A DNA stretch of 64,000 nucleotides from Bettongia penicillata ogilbyi (GCA_023548195.1 JAJHZJ010000799.1:3300082-3364081); one strand, 5' to 3'; shown: positions 1 through 10,205, counted from the first letter of the stretch. Program-made: numbers and translations. Notes: generated by a model from the sequence alone, not told the origin.

Positions 1-284
1 ACCGAGATCCCCAGAGCTTCTGCTCCCTGCTTTGGGCACCACATGGAAACTCGATTCCCTGAGTTGCCTTGGCCTTGGCAGGACAGATGGCCTTCATCCA
101 TCTAGCTGCTAGTTCAGAGGAAGCACATAATAGGGAAGGCCTGCTTCAGTGGCTGTCCAGGCAGCCTTGGGTCGGCTCTCGTAGGCCACTAGGGGACAGT
201 CTTTTACCATGTTTGAGGACAAGCTCCTACTCAGGATCCAGGGAGTGAGCCTGGCTAGCAGGGTTTGACCCCATGAACAAAGCT
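1..284. other. Unique DNA, no recognised feature
   Basis: Non-repetitive sequence of mixed composition. I see no exon-like frame with splice signals and no repeat hallmark. Confidence 0.5.
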
Positions 285-362
285 TTCTGTGTGTACGTGC
301 AGGAAGGCATTTGCGGCTTGTGCCCACGTGTGCATGTGTATATGCATGTGTGCACACATATG
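285..362. repeat. TG-rich imperfect dinucleotide tract
   Basis: Alternating purine-pyrimidine stretch with many tg/ca steps and cacgtg/tgtgca pieces. It is a degenerate microsatellite, not coding. Confidence 0.55.
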
Positions 363-772
363 TCCCAAGGCCTCTGCCTGGACCAGTGTGTCCTGGAACC
401 TAGCCCAGTCCCTCTGGGGTCATTTTCTCTGCAATGGCTCTGTCCATTGGAAATAATCAAAAGATTTCAGGCCTTTGAAGAGTGAGAAAAGGTTGGCTTG
501 TGATGGGGAGCAGATGAGGGTAGGAGTGGAGATAGGACCTGGGAGAGTTGCTACCTCTTCAATGGGGGCAGAGAGAATGACAAAGGATTGGGGGAGGGGA
601 GCTTGAGGTAGGAGTAGAGGAGCAAGTGTGTATGTGAGGGTGGTGAGGATACTGAGCAGAGGGGAGCTAGAGTTTTCTATGAGGCCTTGTTTCAGAATCA
701 TCTGTGAGATGACGGGGATGAATTATATAATCTCAAAAGATCCTTTCAGTTATAAATCTCTAACTCTAGGGA
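363..772. other. Unique DNA, purine-rich on + strand
   Basis: No repeat family recognised. Bases 480-640 are strongly purine-biased on the + strand, which leaves open frames on the opposite strand by composition alone. Confidence 0.5.
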
Positions 773-808
773 TAAAAACAAAACAAAACAAAACAAAAAA
801 ACAAAACA
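773..808 (+). repeat. (AAAAC)n simple repeat
   Basis: Tandem aaaac units, slightly interrupted, plausibly a decayed poly-A tail or microsatellite. Confidence 0.85.
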
Positions 809-940
809 CCAGAGCTCCACACAATAGTTGCCTGAGGATTAACTTGTGGTCCATTATGGATTCCAGATCTTTTTTGTCTGGATTATAATTGATTATAATC
901 AGTTGTTTCCCATCCCATATTTTGCCAAGAGTCTTTCTCT

Positions 941-997
941 CTTCCTTCCTTCCTTCCTTCCTTCCTTCCTTCCTTCCTTCCTTCCTTCCTTCCTTCC
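941..997 (+). repeat. (TTCC)n microsatellite
   Basis: About 14 uninterrupted cttc/ttcc tetranucleotide units. It forms a homopyrimidine run capable of triplex structure. Confidence 0.95.
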
Positions 998-1040
998 ATC
1001 TATTCCTAAAGAGTCTCTCAGACTAGGTATTAAAAAATAC

Positions 1041-1363
1041 CCATTCATTCATTCAATATTTATTGATTACCTTTCATTTATTCATTCAACAAACATTTAT
1101 AAGTACTTACTTCATACAGAGCCCTGTGCTTGTCTTAAAAGGACATGCAATATTTAGATGAGGTACGGTCCCTGTCCTTATGGAGCTTTATTCAGTGCAA
1201 GGCCCCACTCCCATCACAAGTTCAGTGGGGTCTTGCTTGCTGCTAGGTTACATTGTGGGGCTGATTAGCTTGGAACAGAGATTTAAAAATGAAAGAACCT
1301 ACCATGTGCCTGCTGTGCTGAGCCCTGGGGATACAAAAAGAGCCAAAAGACAGTTCTCCAGCC
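1041..1363 (-). mobile_element. L2-type LINE 3' end, antisense
   Basis: The + strand shows the antisense L2 tail: repeated 'ttcattcaacaaacatttat', then 'ctgtgctgagccctgggga' and a 'ggagctttattc' block. It is old and broken, and a hAT-like MITE interrupts its right end. Confidence 0.6.
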
Positions 1364-1558
1364 CAAGGGGTTTTCCCATTTTGTGTGTCATGGCTCCCTA
1401 TGGTAGTCAGGTGAAGTCCTTTTCTAGAACCGGGGTTCTGAGAGCACAAAATAAAATACATGGGATTACAAAGGAGATCAGCTATACAGTTAAGAATACA
1501 GTTTTCAAAATATTCTTAAAATACCAAAAAGTTCATAGACCCCAGGTTAAGGCCCCTA
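1364..1558 (+). mobile_element. hAT-like MITE (MITE family 1)
   Basis: Starts with a decayed 'caggggttcttaacc'-type terminus, contains 'ataaaatacatgggattac', and ends 'ccccaggttaaggcccct', the complementary terminus. Related copies lie at 16232-16429 and 39262-39413 in the other orientation. Non-autonomous, with no transposase. The family name was not assigned. Confidence 0.65.
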
Positions 1559-1569
1559 CTCTGGTCTAA

Positions 1570-1725
1570 TGCTAGTATTTTATAAATAAGGAAACTGCAA
1601 AAAAACAAATAAAAATGGACGAATGAATAAATAAATATATGGACTCAGGAAGATGGAGGGAATTGCCTGAGGATACTAGAGTCCCTGAGGTTTCAGACAA
1701 AGCCAGGATTCAAACACCGCTGAAT
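1570..1725 (-). mobile_element. MIR-like SINE, antisense
   Basis: Shows the antisense MIR core order: 'aggaaactg', 'gaattgcctgaggatac', 'ccaggattcaaac'. An A-rich stretch with gaat repeats sits inside. Confidence 0.5.
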
Positions 1726-1879
1726 GAGTGTCTGCTGGTTTGAGTCTCTTCTAGGAATGTAATGCCTTAACCTGGTTAAACTGCTCAGATAAAATGCAGG
1801 GCTCCTTTAACATAACTGGTAATGTGGAAAATCTTCAGTCAGGCTTAAGGGAGGCCTTAAGAGAGGGGCATTTATTCTG

Positions 1880-2010
1880 GACATGAGACCTGGGTTCAGA
1901 TTCTGATTTTGCTGCAAACTCACTGGACCTCAATTTCCTCATCTGTAAAATGAAGTGAATGGGTTGGAGCAGATGTCCAGGGGTCATCTCGACTCTAATA
2001 TTCTGAGGAT
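1880..2010 (+). mobile_element. MIR-like SINE
   Basis: Contains 'gacctgggttcagattct' followed by 'cctcatctgtaaaatgaag' and a 'gactctaatattct' end, the usual MIR order on the + strand. Confidence 0.7.
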
Positions 2011-2144
2011 TCTCAAAGAATGGGGGAGAACTGGGAGAATCTGGGGTATTTGTAATGAGGGGCTCGTTGGCCCTGGAAGTGGGCATCTGGAGACTAGAGA
2101 ATATCAATTATTTGGAAGTTAACTTCAGAGATGAGAGAAGTAGT

Positions 2145-2245
2145 TCTGATTGAGTGGACAGACTTTAGGAGTCCTGGGTTCTAGTCCAAGTTCTTATAGT
2201 TGTATGGTTTTGGGTAAGTCACTTGATAATTTACTAAGATATTGT
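2145..2245 (+). mobile_element. MIR-like SINE fragment
   Basis: 'ggagtcctgggttctagtcc' followed by 'ttgggtaagtcactt' is the 5' half of a MIR core. Confidence 0.6.
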
Positions 2246-2339
2246 CTAGCACTAACTTGTACTCTACCTTTGAGTAACACTGGCCTTGAAGATGAGAGTG
2301 TGCATCTGGGGACTAGGGGAGAAGCATAGGCTTTCTCCC

Positions 2340-2466
2340 ACTAGCTATTCCTTCCTTGCTTTGAGGGCAATGACTATAATTTAACACTCTTTGTATCCCC
2401 CAAAGTGCCTGGCAAGGGTACTTGGCACATATAAGGCTCTCAAAAAACACTTTTTGAATGAATGAC
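2340..2466 (+). mobile_element. L2 LINE 3' end
   Basis: Sense L2 tail: 'tttgagggcaatgac', 'tttgtatcccc', 'gcacatataaggctctc', ending 'tttttgaatgaatgac'. Confidence 0.75.
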
Positions 2467-2718
2467 TGTGGCAAATCAGTCTGTGATGCCAAATGTCATT
2501 TGGTTCTTTTATTAAAACTTTTAGTGAGTGAAGCCCCATTCCAGGGGCTCACAGGACAATAGAAACTCAAATCTGAAAGTACTTCAAAAGCCATCTCATC
2601 AAGCACTCTCATTTTAGGTAGGAACTTGATTTGCAGTTTCACTTGCATGAGGAAACTCCTTTACCAAACAGGTTGATACTTAAACTGCAAATGAATAGTC
2701 TTATAGAGTTGCCTAGAG

Positions 2719-2892
2719 CTGAGGTGTTAAATAGAAACAGAGTCACTAAACTGTACATAAGGATCCCTGCGAGCAGCATATTGACTTAGAAAACTACATA
2801 TTAACATTGTCTATGTTCTATTGAATTTTAATTTATTTTGTTAAATATTTCTAGGCAGTATTGGACCTCAGGCTCCATGTTTGACACCTTTG
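2719..2892 (+). mobile_element. hAT-like MITE (MITE family 2) with 8-bp target duplication
   Basis: Ends are 'ctgaggtgttaaatag' and 'gtttgacacctttg', which are inverted. The body holds 'catattgacttagaaaac', also found at 34737-34928. The flanking octamers gcctagag (2711-2718) and gcctgggg (2893-2900) match at 6 of 8 bases with only transitions, as expected of a decayed 8-bp hAT target duplication. It lies in an older antisense SINE. Confidence 0.75.
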
Positions 2893-3013
2893 GCCTGGGG
2901 TAGGGAGAGTTTAAATAGGGTCACATAGTCAGAATAAGTGGAAGTAAGCACTTGAACCCATGTCTTTGGGCTCTGAGGCCAGCTCTTTATCTACTGCACT
3001 CAGTTGCCTCTTA
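2893..3013 (-). mobile_element. MIR-like SINE, antisense
   Basis: Antisense core 'gggtcacatagtcag', 'cttgaacccatgtctt', 'ctttatctactgcactcag'. Its right half is cut off by the MITE at 2719-2892. Confidence 0.7.
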
Positions 3014-3080
3014 ACATCCATTTTGGAGAAGGAGAGATAGAGCACCACAGAGTTAAGTGGCAAGCTATCTATCTCTCTGC

Positions 3081-3200
3081 ACTCATTTTACAAAGGAGGA
3101 AACTGAGGACCTCAGAGGTTAAGTGATTTGTCCAAGTGTGCAGAATTTGAACCCTAGTTCTCTGACTTCAGAGAGAGTTATTCCCCACTGTACCACAGTG
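3081..3200 (-). mobile_element. MIR/MAR-like SINE, antisense
   Basis: Antisense core: 'ttttacaaaggaggaaactg', 'gttaagtgatttgtccaag', 'ttgaaccctagttctctgac', 'ccccactgtaccac'. Confidence 0.75.
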
Positions 3201-3263
3201 GGCCCTGCTATTTAGACCTGGGGGATGGGATAGGAGGAATAGGGAGATAAGGGATGCTTTGGA

Positions 3264-3510
3264 GGAGGCATCTAGGTGGCCAAGTAGATAGAGAATAGTG
3301 CCTGGAATCAGGTGTGATTTCAAATATAGCCTCAGATATAATCTAGCTGTGTGACCTAGCATAAGTCACTTAACCTCCTGTCTGTCCTAGTTTGTTTTTT
3401 CAGCTGTAAAAATGGGGATATTAAGAGTACTTGCCTCCCATGATTGCTGTGAGGACCAAATGATAGAACAGTGCCTGACACATAGGAGGTACTTAAGAAT
3501 TCCTTGTTTC
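3264..3510 (+). mobile_element. tRNA-headed marsupial SINE with MIR3-like tail
   Basis: Head 'ggcatctaggtggcc', core 'tagctgtgtgacctagcat' and 'gtcacttaacctcctg', then a tail 'attgctgtgaggaccaaatg' and 'gtgcctgacacataggaggt'. Nearly full-length; transcription sense is +. Confidence 0.8.
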
Positions 3511-3719
3511 TTTCCTTTCTTGGAATTCTTCCTACATAGAGTAGACACCAGTCCATCTGGGGTGGGACTTCTCTGGGGGACCCTTGGGGCTGTCTCTGTA
3601 TCCTTGGTGATTTAGCTACACTTCTGCCTTTTCTGCATGGGTTAGATAGGACATTTTTTTTTTCTCTTTCTTCTTTTACTCCCCTTTCCCTCAGCTCCCC
3701 TCACCCCGCCCCAACCATA

Positions 3720-4095
3720 CCCACTTGTGAAAGCAGAAAAATCCTTAAGTGGTGAAGTCATATTTTCCATGCCCCCCAAAGCTCTCGAAGAGCTGAGGAG
3801 TGTTATTGTAACAGGAGGAGGCTGGGGACAAAGGAAGCTTATAATTTTGTAAACAGAGGCCTCTCCACACTGGCTTTCCTGGGCAAAGAGTCAGGGATGG
3901 GGGGGTGGGGTAGCTGGAGGGAGGGAGGGACAGAAATTGAAAAATTGAAGAAAAAAAATCAGTTCACGTCTGCTCTTAAAGAGAGGTCCTTGGCAGAATG
4001 AGCCCCCAGGAGCGTGGTCCCAAGGGTTCCAGGGAAACTTTGTGGAAACGGCCATTAACATAGCGACTTTGATTAGTCTGTCTTGTCCTTATATT
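3720..4095. other. Unique GC-richer block, candidate conserved noncoding element
   Basis: No repeat signature and no convincing exon. Composition and short motifs (for example 'ttttgtaaacagagg', a forkhead-like site) resemble a regulatory element. This is inference only; alignment to other vertebrates would decide. Confidence 0.35.
3896..3929 (+). other. G-quadruplex-capable tract
   Basis: More than four runs of three or more G within 34 bases on the + strand, including a run of seven. Confidence 0.6.
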
Positions 4096-4160
4096 GAACC
4101 TCCCTTGTGCTTATACACAAATATTATATGTACAATATACTTGTATATAGTCTGAATTTT

Positions 4161-4199
4161 ACATATATATGTATATATGTATATATATATATATATATT
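4161..4199. repeat. (TA)n microsatellite
   Basis: Alternating ta with occasional tg/gt steps. Confidence 0.85.
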
Positions 4200-4262
4200 A
4201 GACTTGTTATTTCATTAGTATAAGGAACTCCCAATGAGGAGACTGCTTTTATTAATGTAGAT

Positions 4263-4430
4263 CAACATTTATTTTGCAACTTAAGCTGTGGAAAAGTTGC
4301 CTGGAGAACTGAGAGGTTGAAAGACTTGTTGGGTATCACGCAGTCTCTGTATCAGAGTCAGAAATTGAACTCATCTCTCTGACTCATGTGATCTGACTCA
4401 GATCTCAATACACTACCCTAGGCTGCCTCT
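4263..4430 (-). mobile_element. MAR/MIR-like SINE, antisense
   Basis: Antisense core 'agaggttgaaagacttgtt', 'tatcacgcagtctc', 'gaaattgaactcatctc', and the reversed tRNA-like head 'cactaccctaggctgcctc'. Confidence 0.65.
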
Positions 4431-5318
4431 AATATTCCAAGTTAAACAATCTTCACTTCTTTCCTTCTTTGCTCTCCCTTATTAAAAATGATCAGATCCC
4501 CTACTGTTCTCTCATCTTGGAAAAGCTGAGAGTTTTTGGAGGCACATTTTGAAATAGCAGCAAACAGAAAGTTAAATAGAGAATAACTAGGTTGACTTAT
4601 ACTCCCTTTAAATGTGTAGACATCAAGGTCACATAAGGGCTTCTGGGAGACAGTGATCTATGAACTAGGCCTGTTGCTGACTCTTCTTTGAAATCAAATA
4701 TTCTCTGCACCACAGCTGTGCCAAAGGTGTTCTGTGGTCTGGGCTCCCAGGAGCCACCAAGGCTAGTGTCTCTCTGGGTTTTCTTGGAAAGCCTTGGGGC
4801 ACGGTGGGATATTAGCTTACACTTGTAAAAATAACTCTGAGACTGAGCCTGGCTCCCTTGACATGCACAGACACCAGCAGGTGCTTTGGCAAAGGTCACA
4901 CACATCTTCAGGGAGTGCTGGGAGGTGGGGGAGTTGGTTGGAGGAAGGAAGAAGAGTGTTTCTTTTCGGTTGTTCCTGTCACCTCAAAGGGCATTTCTTC
5001 CAAATTTCTTATTTATATTTTTATATCACCTTCATTTCTTCTCCCCTGCAAAGTATATAAAGAGAAAAAAAGGCAGTTTAGCAAAACTAACCAAGATATC
5101 AACCAAATCTGACAGTATCATGCATGCTCTACACCATAATTCTCTATCTCTACATAAGAAGTAAAGGAAGTACTTCTTTTAATTGTTTTCTGGGGCCAGT
5201 CTTGGTCATAAGGATCGCAATTATCACTCAGTTTCTTTTGTAGTTGTGGTGCTTTCCAATTCTATTGTTGCAGTCATGGTGTGTATTATTTTCCTGGTTC
5301 CTCTTACTTTACTCTGTA
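4431..5318. other. Unique DNA, no recognised feature
   Basis: Short open frames overlap here in several frames (4794-5164), but none carries a recognisable domain and all differ in phase. Nothing supports a gene. Confidence 0.5.
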
Positions 5319-5440
5319 TCAATCGATCAATAAACATTTATTAAGCATCTCCTTTGTGCTAAGTATTGAACATATGAGAAAAGGTAAAAGTTCCTGCCTT
5401 CCAGGATCTTACAATCTAGTGGGGGAGACACCATGCAAAC

Positions 5441-5560
5441 AAATATATGCAAAGGATATATATGCATACATACATGCATATATATGTGTATATGTGATAT
5501 ACATAAAATATAAATATAAAATATACAAGATGTATATGTATATGCATATATATGATAAAT
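5441..5560. repeat. AT-rich TA/TACA microsatellite inside L2
   Basis: Imperfect tata/catacata units. The same position in the L2 copies at 38.9 and 47.7 kb also carries an AT-rich microsatellite. Confidence 0.75.
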
Positions 5561-5822
5561 AGGAAAAATTAACAGAGGGAAGGTCTCTCCCTCCCTCCAA
5601 CTACACCCCCCATCTCTGATTTAATTGAGAAAGGTTGAAGTCTTCCTGAAAGAGGTGAGATTTAGCTGAAATTTAAAGGAAGATAGGGAGGTCAATAATT
5701 GAAGAGGAGAAAGGAAGTCCCAGGCTTTGGGGACAGCTAGAGAAAATTCCTGGAGCCCAGAGATGGAATGTCTTGCTTTGTGGGACAGCCAGAAGTCCAA
5801 GGTCATTAGAACAGTATTTGTT

Positions 5823-5929
5823 CAACCCTCCCTCACTCAAAACAAAGTTGAGTGCAAGTCATGTTGTCATTTCTCTGATGGCATGGTCTTCTTCGGCAAT
5901 GAAGGACGAACACATGCACACACACGCAC
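5823..5929 (+). mobile_element. Short SINE-like insertion with target duplication
   Basis: Body contains 'tttctctgatggcatggtc' and 'gaaggacgaacacatgc', and ends in an (ACA/CA)-rich tail. It is flanked by direct repeats 'atttgtt' (5816-5822 and 5930-5936), and antisense L2 sequence resumes directly afterwards. The tail resembles a common marsupial repeat whose name I cannot assign. Confidence 0.7.
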
Positions 5930-6039
5930 ATTTGTTGGAGAGTAAGTTGTAAGAAGACTAGAAAGGTAGGAGGGGGCTAGGCTATGGGGAGCTTGGAATG
6001 CCAGAATGCTTTGTATTTGCTCCTGGACGCAATAAAAAT

Positions 6040-6245
6040 AATAGATTTCCTCTCCTTCTCTGAATTCTTCATATGCCTTATTTCTTATGGCTTAGGAATA
6101 TTCCATTCTATTCCATTCGTGGACCATGGTTTGTTTAGACAATTTCCAACTGAAGAACATCAACTTGGGTTCCAGTTCTTTGCTACCACAAAAGTGCTGC
6201 TAATAATATTTTGTTACATATGAAGTTTTTAATTTTCTTTTCTGA
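6040..6245 (-). mobile_element. LINE-1 ORF2 C-terminal fragment, antisense
   Basis: Order matches the longer antisense L1 at 11690-13090: 'tatggcttaggaatattcc', 'ttgggttccagttc', 'aaaagtgctgctaataata'. No open frame survives. Confidence 0.6.
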
Positions 6246-6404
6246 TCTCCTTTGAGGCATACAAATATGTAATTTTTGTATACATCAATGATGTGACATA
6301 TTTACAAAAAAATTGCTAATTTAATCTTTTTCTTTCATAAGACAGTTCATCAAGTTCAGAATAAGCAAGGGGATAACTTCTACTATACTCTGCTGTAGTC
6401 ATAT
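6246..6404. other. Unique AT-rich DNA
   Basis: No repeat or gene signature recognised. Confidence 0.4.
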
Positions 6405-6655
6405 GGAGGCAGGTAGATGGCTCTGTGGATATAACCTTGGGCCTAGAAGATCTGAGTTCAAATCCAGCCTGAGACACTTACTTGCTATGCATGACTCTGG
6501 GAAAATCACTTAACCTTTGCCTGCCCCAGTTTCCTGAACTGTAAAATAGAGATGATCATGACACCTGCCTCACAGGATTGTTGTGAAGATCCAGTGAAAT
6601 AATATTTGTAAATTACTTAGCACACAGTGGTTCTTTATAAATGTTTGTTCTCTCT
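6405..6655 (+). mobile_element. tRNA-headed marsupial SINE with MIR3-like tail
   Basis: Head 'aggcaggtagatggctctg', 'gagttcaaatccagcctgag', core 'aaatcacttaacctttgcc', tail 'ttgttgtgaagatccag'. Nearly complete. Confidence 0.85.
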
Positions 6656-6659
6656 CTCT

Positions 6660-7190
6660 TTTATACCACATCTGGAGTGCTGTGTTAAGTTCTGAGAGTT
6701 ACATTTTAGGAAGGACAGTGACAAATAGGAAAAAGCCCAGAGATGGATGACTAGGGTAGTGAGAGGATTGGAAACCATGCCACATGAGAATCATTTGAAT
6801 CAATGCTTCAGCTAGACGTTCAACCTGCAGAAGGGAAGACTTATGGGAAACATGATAGCTGTCTTCAAATATTTGAAGGACAGTCATGAGGAAGAGGGAT
6901 TGGGCCTGTTTTTATTGACTCCAGAGCATGGAACTAGGAGTAATGGGTAGAAGATTTAGAGAAACAAATCTTGGCTTTATATAAAGAAAAATTTCCTAAT
7001 AATTAATACTGTCCAAAAATGAAATGAGCAATCTGGAAAGGCAATGAACTTTCAATCACTCGATGTCTTTCAACCAAATCCAAATAACTAACTGCCAGTG
7101 GTATTATAGAAGGGACTCCTGTTCAAGTGTGGGTTAGACTAGATGATTTTGAAATTCTTGTCCTATTCTGAGATTTGGCAATTATGGACA
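6660..7190 (+). mobile_element. CR1/L3 LINE 3' end
   Basis: Carries the conserved CR1-clade tail order: 'ctgtcttcaaatatttgaag', 'gaactaggagtaatggg', 'aaatttcctaataatta', 'tgggttagactagatga', and an 'attct' end. The coding part is gone. Confidence 0.85.
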
Positions 7191-7194
7191 ATCT

Positions 7195-7345
7195 CCTTAA
7201 TTTTCAGAGGAGGAAACTGTCACAGAGAGATGAATGATCTGCTCAAGGTAATACCATGAGTTAGTGGAAGAGCTAGGAATAAAATATAGGTTTTCTTTTT
7301 CTCAGTCCCATGCTTTTTCTACTACAAAACTGAGTAGCCTTTTCT
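7195..7345 (-). mobile_element. MIR-like SINE, antisense
   Basis: 'cagaggaggaaactg', 'gatctgctcaaggtaatac' and a decayed 3' part on the + strand. Confidence 0.55.
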
Positions 7346-7769
7346 CACCAAGGAACCATGTGCTCCAAGGAAATATTAAATTGAGTCTGTGTGTATGCAC
7401 ACACTTAGGCATAAGTTTTTGGGGGTGATAGTGTCCGTCATACTTGATTCTCTCCATTCTATTTTTCATCTCTAGTTCTACCTTTTTTGCCTCAATGTTC
7501 TTTTAAAGTTCAAGTTCAAGGATATAGCCCAGGAATAGGAACCAGCCACGAATTAATCAATCTTCCACAATGTTGAGTCAGAGGGCATAGGTAGGGAGAA
7601 GTCAAGGAATTCATATCTTATGAGGAGTTAACTTTGTCAAGGGACTGTTGTACCTTGTTAAGGTGACACTATCAAAGTTAGAACAGATTCTTTCTGGAAA
7701 TGAATGTCTATGTTGAATTTCTGGCTAGATTCTTTTTCTAGAATGATGAAATGTTACTATTTGGGGGGA
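7346..7769. other. Unique DNA, no recognised feature
   Basis: No repeat family or exon signature seen. Confidence 0.45.
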
Positions 7770-7882
7770 GGTGAGGAGAGAGAGAAGGAGAGAGAAATAG
7801 AGAGACCATGAGGGAGAGAGAGATAGAGAGACACAGATACAGAGAGGGACAGAGACACAGAGGATGACAGAGACATATAGAA
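7770..7882 (+). repeat. GA-rich low-complexity tract
   Basis: Nearly pure purine run of gaga/gagaca units. Confidence 0.85.
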
Positions 7883-8204
7883 GGATAATTTCAATGATTT
7901 GACCATTTACAAATATCTTCTAACACTCAGACAGAATATTCCCCAGATCCTTAGAGACTCAAAGTCACCTTTGAGTGACTTCCTTGGATACCATTACAAA
8001 GAAGGTCATGTGATCTCATGGGGAGCATGCCTGATCTCTTTCTCTGGGATTAACCATCCCAGACTTCCCAACTGGAAATTAGTCTATGAGGCTAAATATG
8101 ATTCTACCAGGAGCCCAAGGTCAGAGGAGGCATATGGAAACTCTCTGATTTATTCCCGGTTCTAAATAATTGTGGTACCCTATGTCTTTATCATGATCTA
8201 GTAG
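7883..8204. other. Unique DNA with an 88-codon frame judged non-coding
   Basis: An 88-codon + frame (7899-8165) has no recognisable domain and no splice context. I treat it as chance. Confidence 0.4.
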
Positions 8205-8425
8205 GTAGGTAGAGGACTGGACTAGGTTGGAGCCCTGAAACTCTGGATCTGCATCTTGCCTCAGACATTTACTAGGGGAAGTTTTTAGGCCTTCCTTAGT
8301 CTTGGTTTTCTCATTTATAAAATGGAGATAATAGCATTACCTACTTCACAGTGCCATCATGAAGGTCAAATGAGATAGCATGTAAAGCCCTTTGCAAATC
8401 TTATAATTGTTCATCTCAGTAATAA
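8205..8425 (+). mobile_element. MAR/MIR3-like SINE
   Basis: Head region 'ctagtaggtaggtagagg', 'gcctcagacatttac', tail 'ttataaaatggagataatag' and 'gtaaagccctttgcaaatc'. Confidence 0.7.
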
Positions 8426-8454
8426 AAAAAGAATAACAGAAGCCTCTTATTTTA

Positions 8455-8580
8455 GAGTGGAGAAATCATTAGATTTGAAGTCAGGCGATCTAGTTTCAAA
8501 CCCATTCTCCAGCTCTAACTACCTGTATAACCACTTTATGCCCCAAGCCTCAGTTTCTTTGTTTGTAAAATCAAGAAGGT
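8455..8580 (+). mobile_element. MIR-like SINE
   Basis: 'agatttgaagtcaggcgatc' and 'cctcagtttctttgtttgt' in MIR order. Confidence 0.7.
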
Positions 8581-8587
8581 TTGACTC

Positions 8588-8705
8588 CCCAACCCTGGAG
8601 GTCTTCAGACAAGAGCTGGATTGTGAGAACAGGGATTCCTTTCATGCCTGGATTGTATCATGTGACTGCTCAGGTCTCTCATAACTCTCAAGCTATGTGG
8701 TGATT
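8588..8705 (+). mobile_element. CR1/L3 LINE 3' tail fragment
   Basis: 'cctggaggtcttcagacaag' followed by 'gctcaggtctctcataactc' matches the end of CR1-clade elements such as 6660-7190. Confidence 0.65.
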
Positions 8706-9529
8706 TCTAATGACCTTTCCAAGTCAAAATGTATAATTCTACTACTGTCACATTGTTCTTAACAGCTTTTCTCCTTGCCTTTCTTTGAGGTCTAGTATAT
8801 TCCCTTTATTTAAGAAAAGTGAGAGGCCAAGAACTTGCTCCAGGTCATGCACTTGAGTGTTTGGAAGGGTGGGATGGGGAATGGCATATTGACTTCCCTT
8901 CTGGACTGTTTCCCCTTGAAAAGACCAGGGTAGAGGCTATTGATTTGTTGATTTTGCTGGTCAAGGGGTGGACAAAGATCCACTTCCTTTCCATCTGTCC
9001 CTTCCTAGCCCAAATATCAAGCCAACGGCCTGTGGAGGCTGTGGCCTCCTGCTGGCGTTCCTCAGCATACATCAAGGAAAGCTGAGTTTGGTCTCCTTTG
9101 ACAGAAAGGCCTAGGAGCCCTGGCTGGATTCTGCCCAAGGGCTGGCCACCAAGTGGTAAATGCCAACCTCCCCTCTCATTGTGGCCACTAGCAGCAGTTA
9201 TGGGGAGGTGGGAAGGCAGAACTGTCCTGGAAAGGATGAGAGGTTAGTAACGCAGTGGAGAAAGAGCAGCAATTGTTTAAAATAGTAGTTTGAGCAGCTC
9301 ATATTTGAAGAAAATCTAATTAAGGAATCCAGCAGGCGACAGATGAGAGACAAGGCTAGGGGGAGCTGAGGGAGAGGGTTGGTAGGTCTTGGAAAAATAA
9401 TAGCTGTTGTTTCTCTGCAGAGCAAATCATGGAAAGCAGCTCCTGCTAGAGAGGACTAAGTAGGGACCACAAGGACCCTCTGGGTTTTATGATGCCCTGC
9501 TAGAACTCTTCTTCTTGCTGTTATTTGGC
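8706..9529. other. Unique DNA, candidate conserved noncoding block at 9020-9450
   Basis: No repeat hallmark. The 9020-9450 part is GC-balanced, contains 'atctaattaaggaatcc' (homeodomain-like core) and 'ttggccactag'-type motifs, and overlaps open frames in both directions without a domain. Regulatory function is inference. Confidence 0.35.
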
Positions 9530-9675
9530 ATTGACTTCTTATTTTGTCTTAACTTGTTTAAATATATTTCAGTAGAATACAGGGACTCTGAGGGAAAGGA
9601 CCACTTGTTTTGGTCTCTATTATGCCGCATGGTGATTTAGTGCTTCATAAGTAATTATCAAATTGAATAGTTCAA
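9530..9675 (+). mobile_element. L2 LINE 3' end
   Basis: 'gggactctgagggaaagg', 'tttggtctctattatg', 'agtgcttcataagtaatt' in sense L2 order; strongly decayed. Confidence 0.55.
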
Positions 9676-9729
9676 CATGGTGACCACAGTTATAGAGGGC
9701 CTCAATATGAGGCAGAACAGTCATGCCAT

Positions 9730-9860
9730 GAGCACTTGATCGGGAGGTAGGTCATCAGTACTAATCCTTGCCCTGCCACTAATTCACTAGGTGATCTCTG
9801 AGTGTCTCTTCCTCTCTGTGGGCTTTGGTTTCTGCTCAGTTTTACTGGTTGTGAGGAGTA
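9730..9860 (+). mobile_element. MIR-like SINE
   Basis: 'cttgccctgccactaattc' and 'ctgtgggctttggtttctg' in MIR order. Confidence 0.55.
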
Positions 9861-9984
9861 GATTTTATGATATTGTGGTACTGAGGGATAGAGGCTGGAC
9901 CTATGATTGCATTGTCAATGAGCACTCCCATTGAGGAACCTTCTCTTCCATTGCTAGTCAACGTATTTTATAGTTGTAGGGATG

Positions 9985-10197
9985 TAGAGGTGTGAAACTT
10001 TCAGTCCACAGGTAGCCTGCAAAACTCCAGGGTGTAGTAGACCCCAATTTAAATGTAATTGGGAAATGTTTAACAAAATAAATAAAAATACATATAAAAT
10101 AGCTAATGCTAATTTATAGTTTTCTAAATTGATACATGACCATTGATCCTTATGAATAGTTTAGTGGACTTGTTCTAATTTGAGTTTGATAGCACTA
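9985..10197 (-). mobile_element. hAT-like MITE (MITE family 2), reverse orientation
   Basis: Reverse-oriented relative of 2719-2892 and 34737-34928: starts 'agaggtgtgaaactttc', contains 'taattgggaaatgtttaac' and 'catgaccattgatccttatg', and ends 'gagtttgatagcac'. Confidence 0.65.
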
Positions 10198-10205
10198 GTC
10201 TAGAA

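Larger units (their letters stand above)
5319..6035 (-). mobile_element. L2 LINE 3' region, antisense, split by a short SINE
   Basis: Opens with 'caataaacatttattaagc', then 'gatcttacaatctagtggg' with an AT microsatellite (5441-5560), and later 'gtaagttgtaagaagac' with 'tagaaaggtagg', which continue the same antisense L2 order. A separate short repeat sits at 5823-5929. Confidence 0.8.

Noticed and set aside
1180..1569. 129-codon + frame
   Set aside because: Runs through L2 and a hAT-like MITE; no protein similarity.
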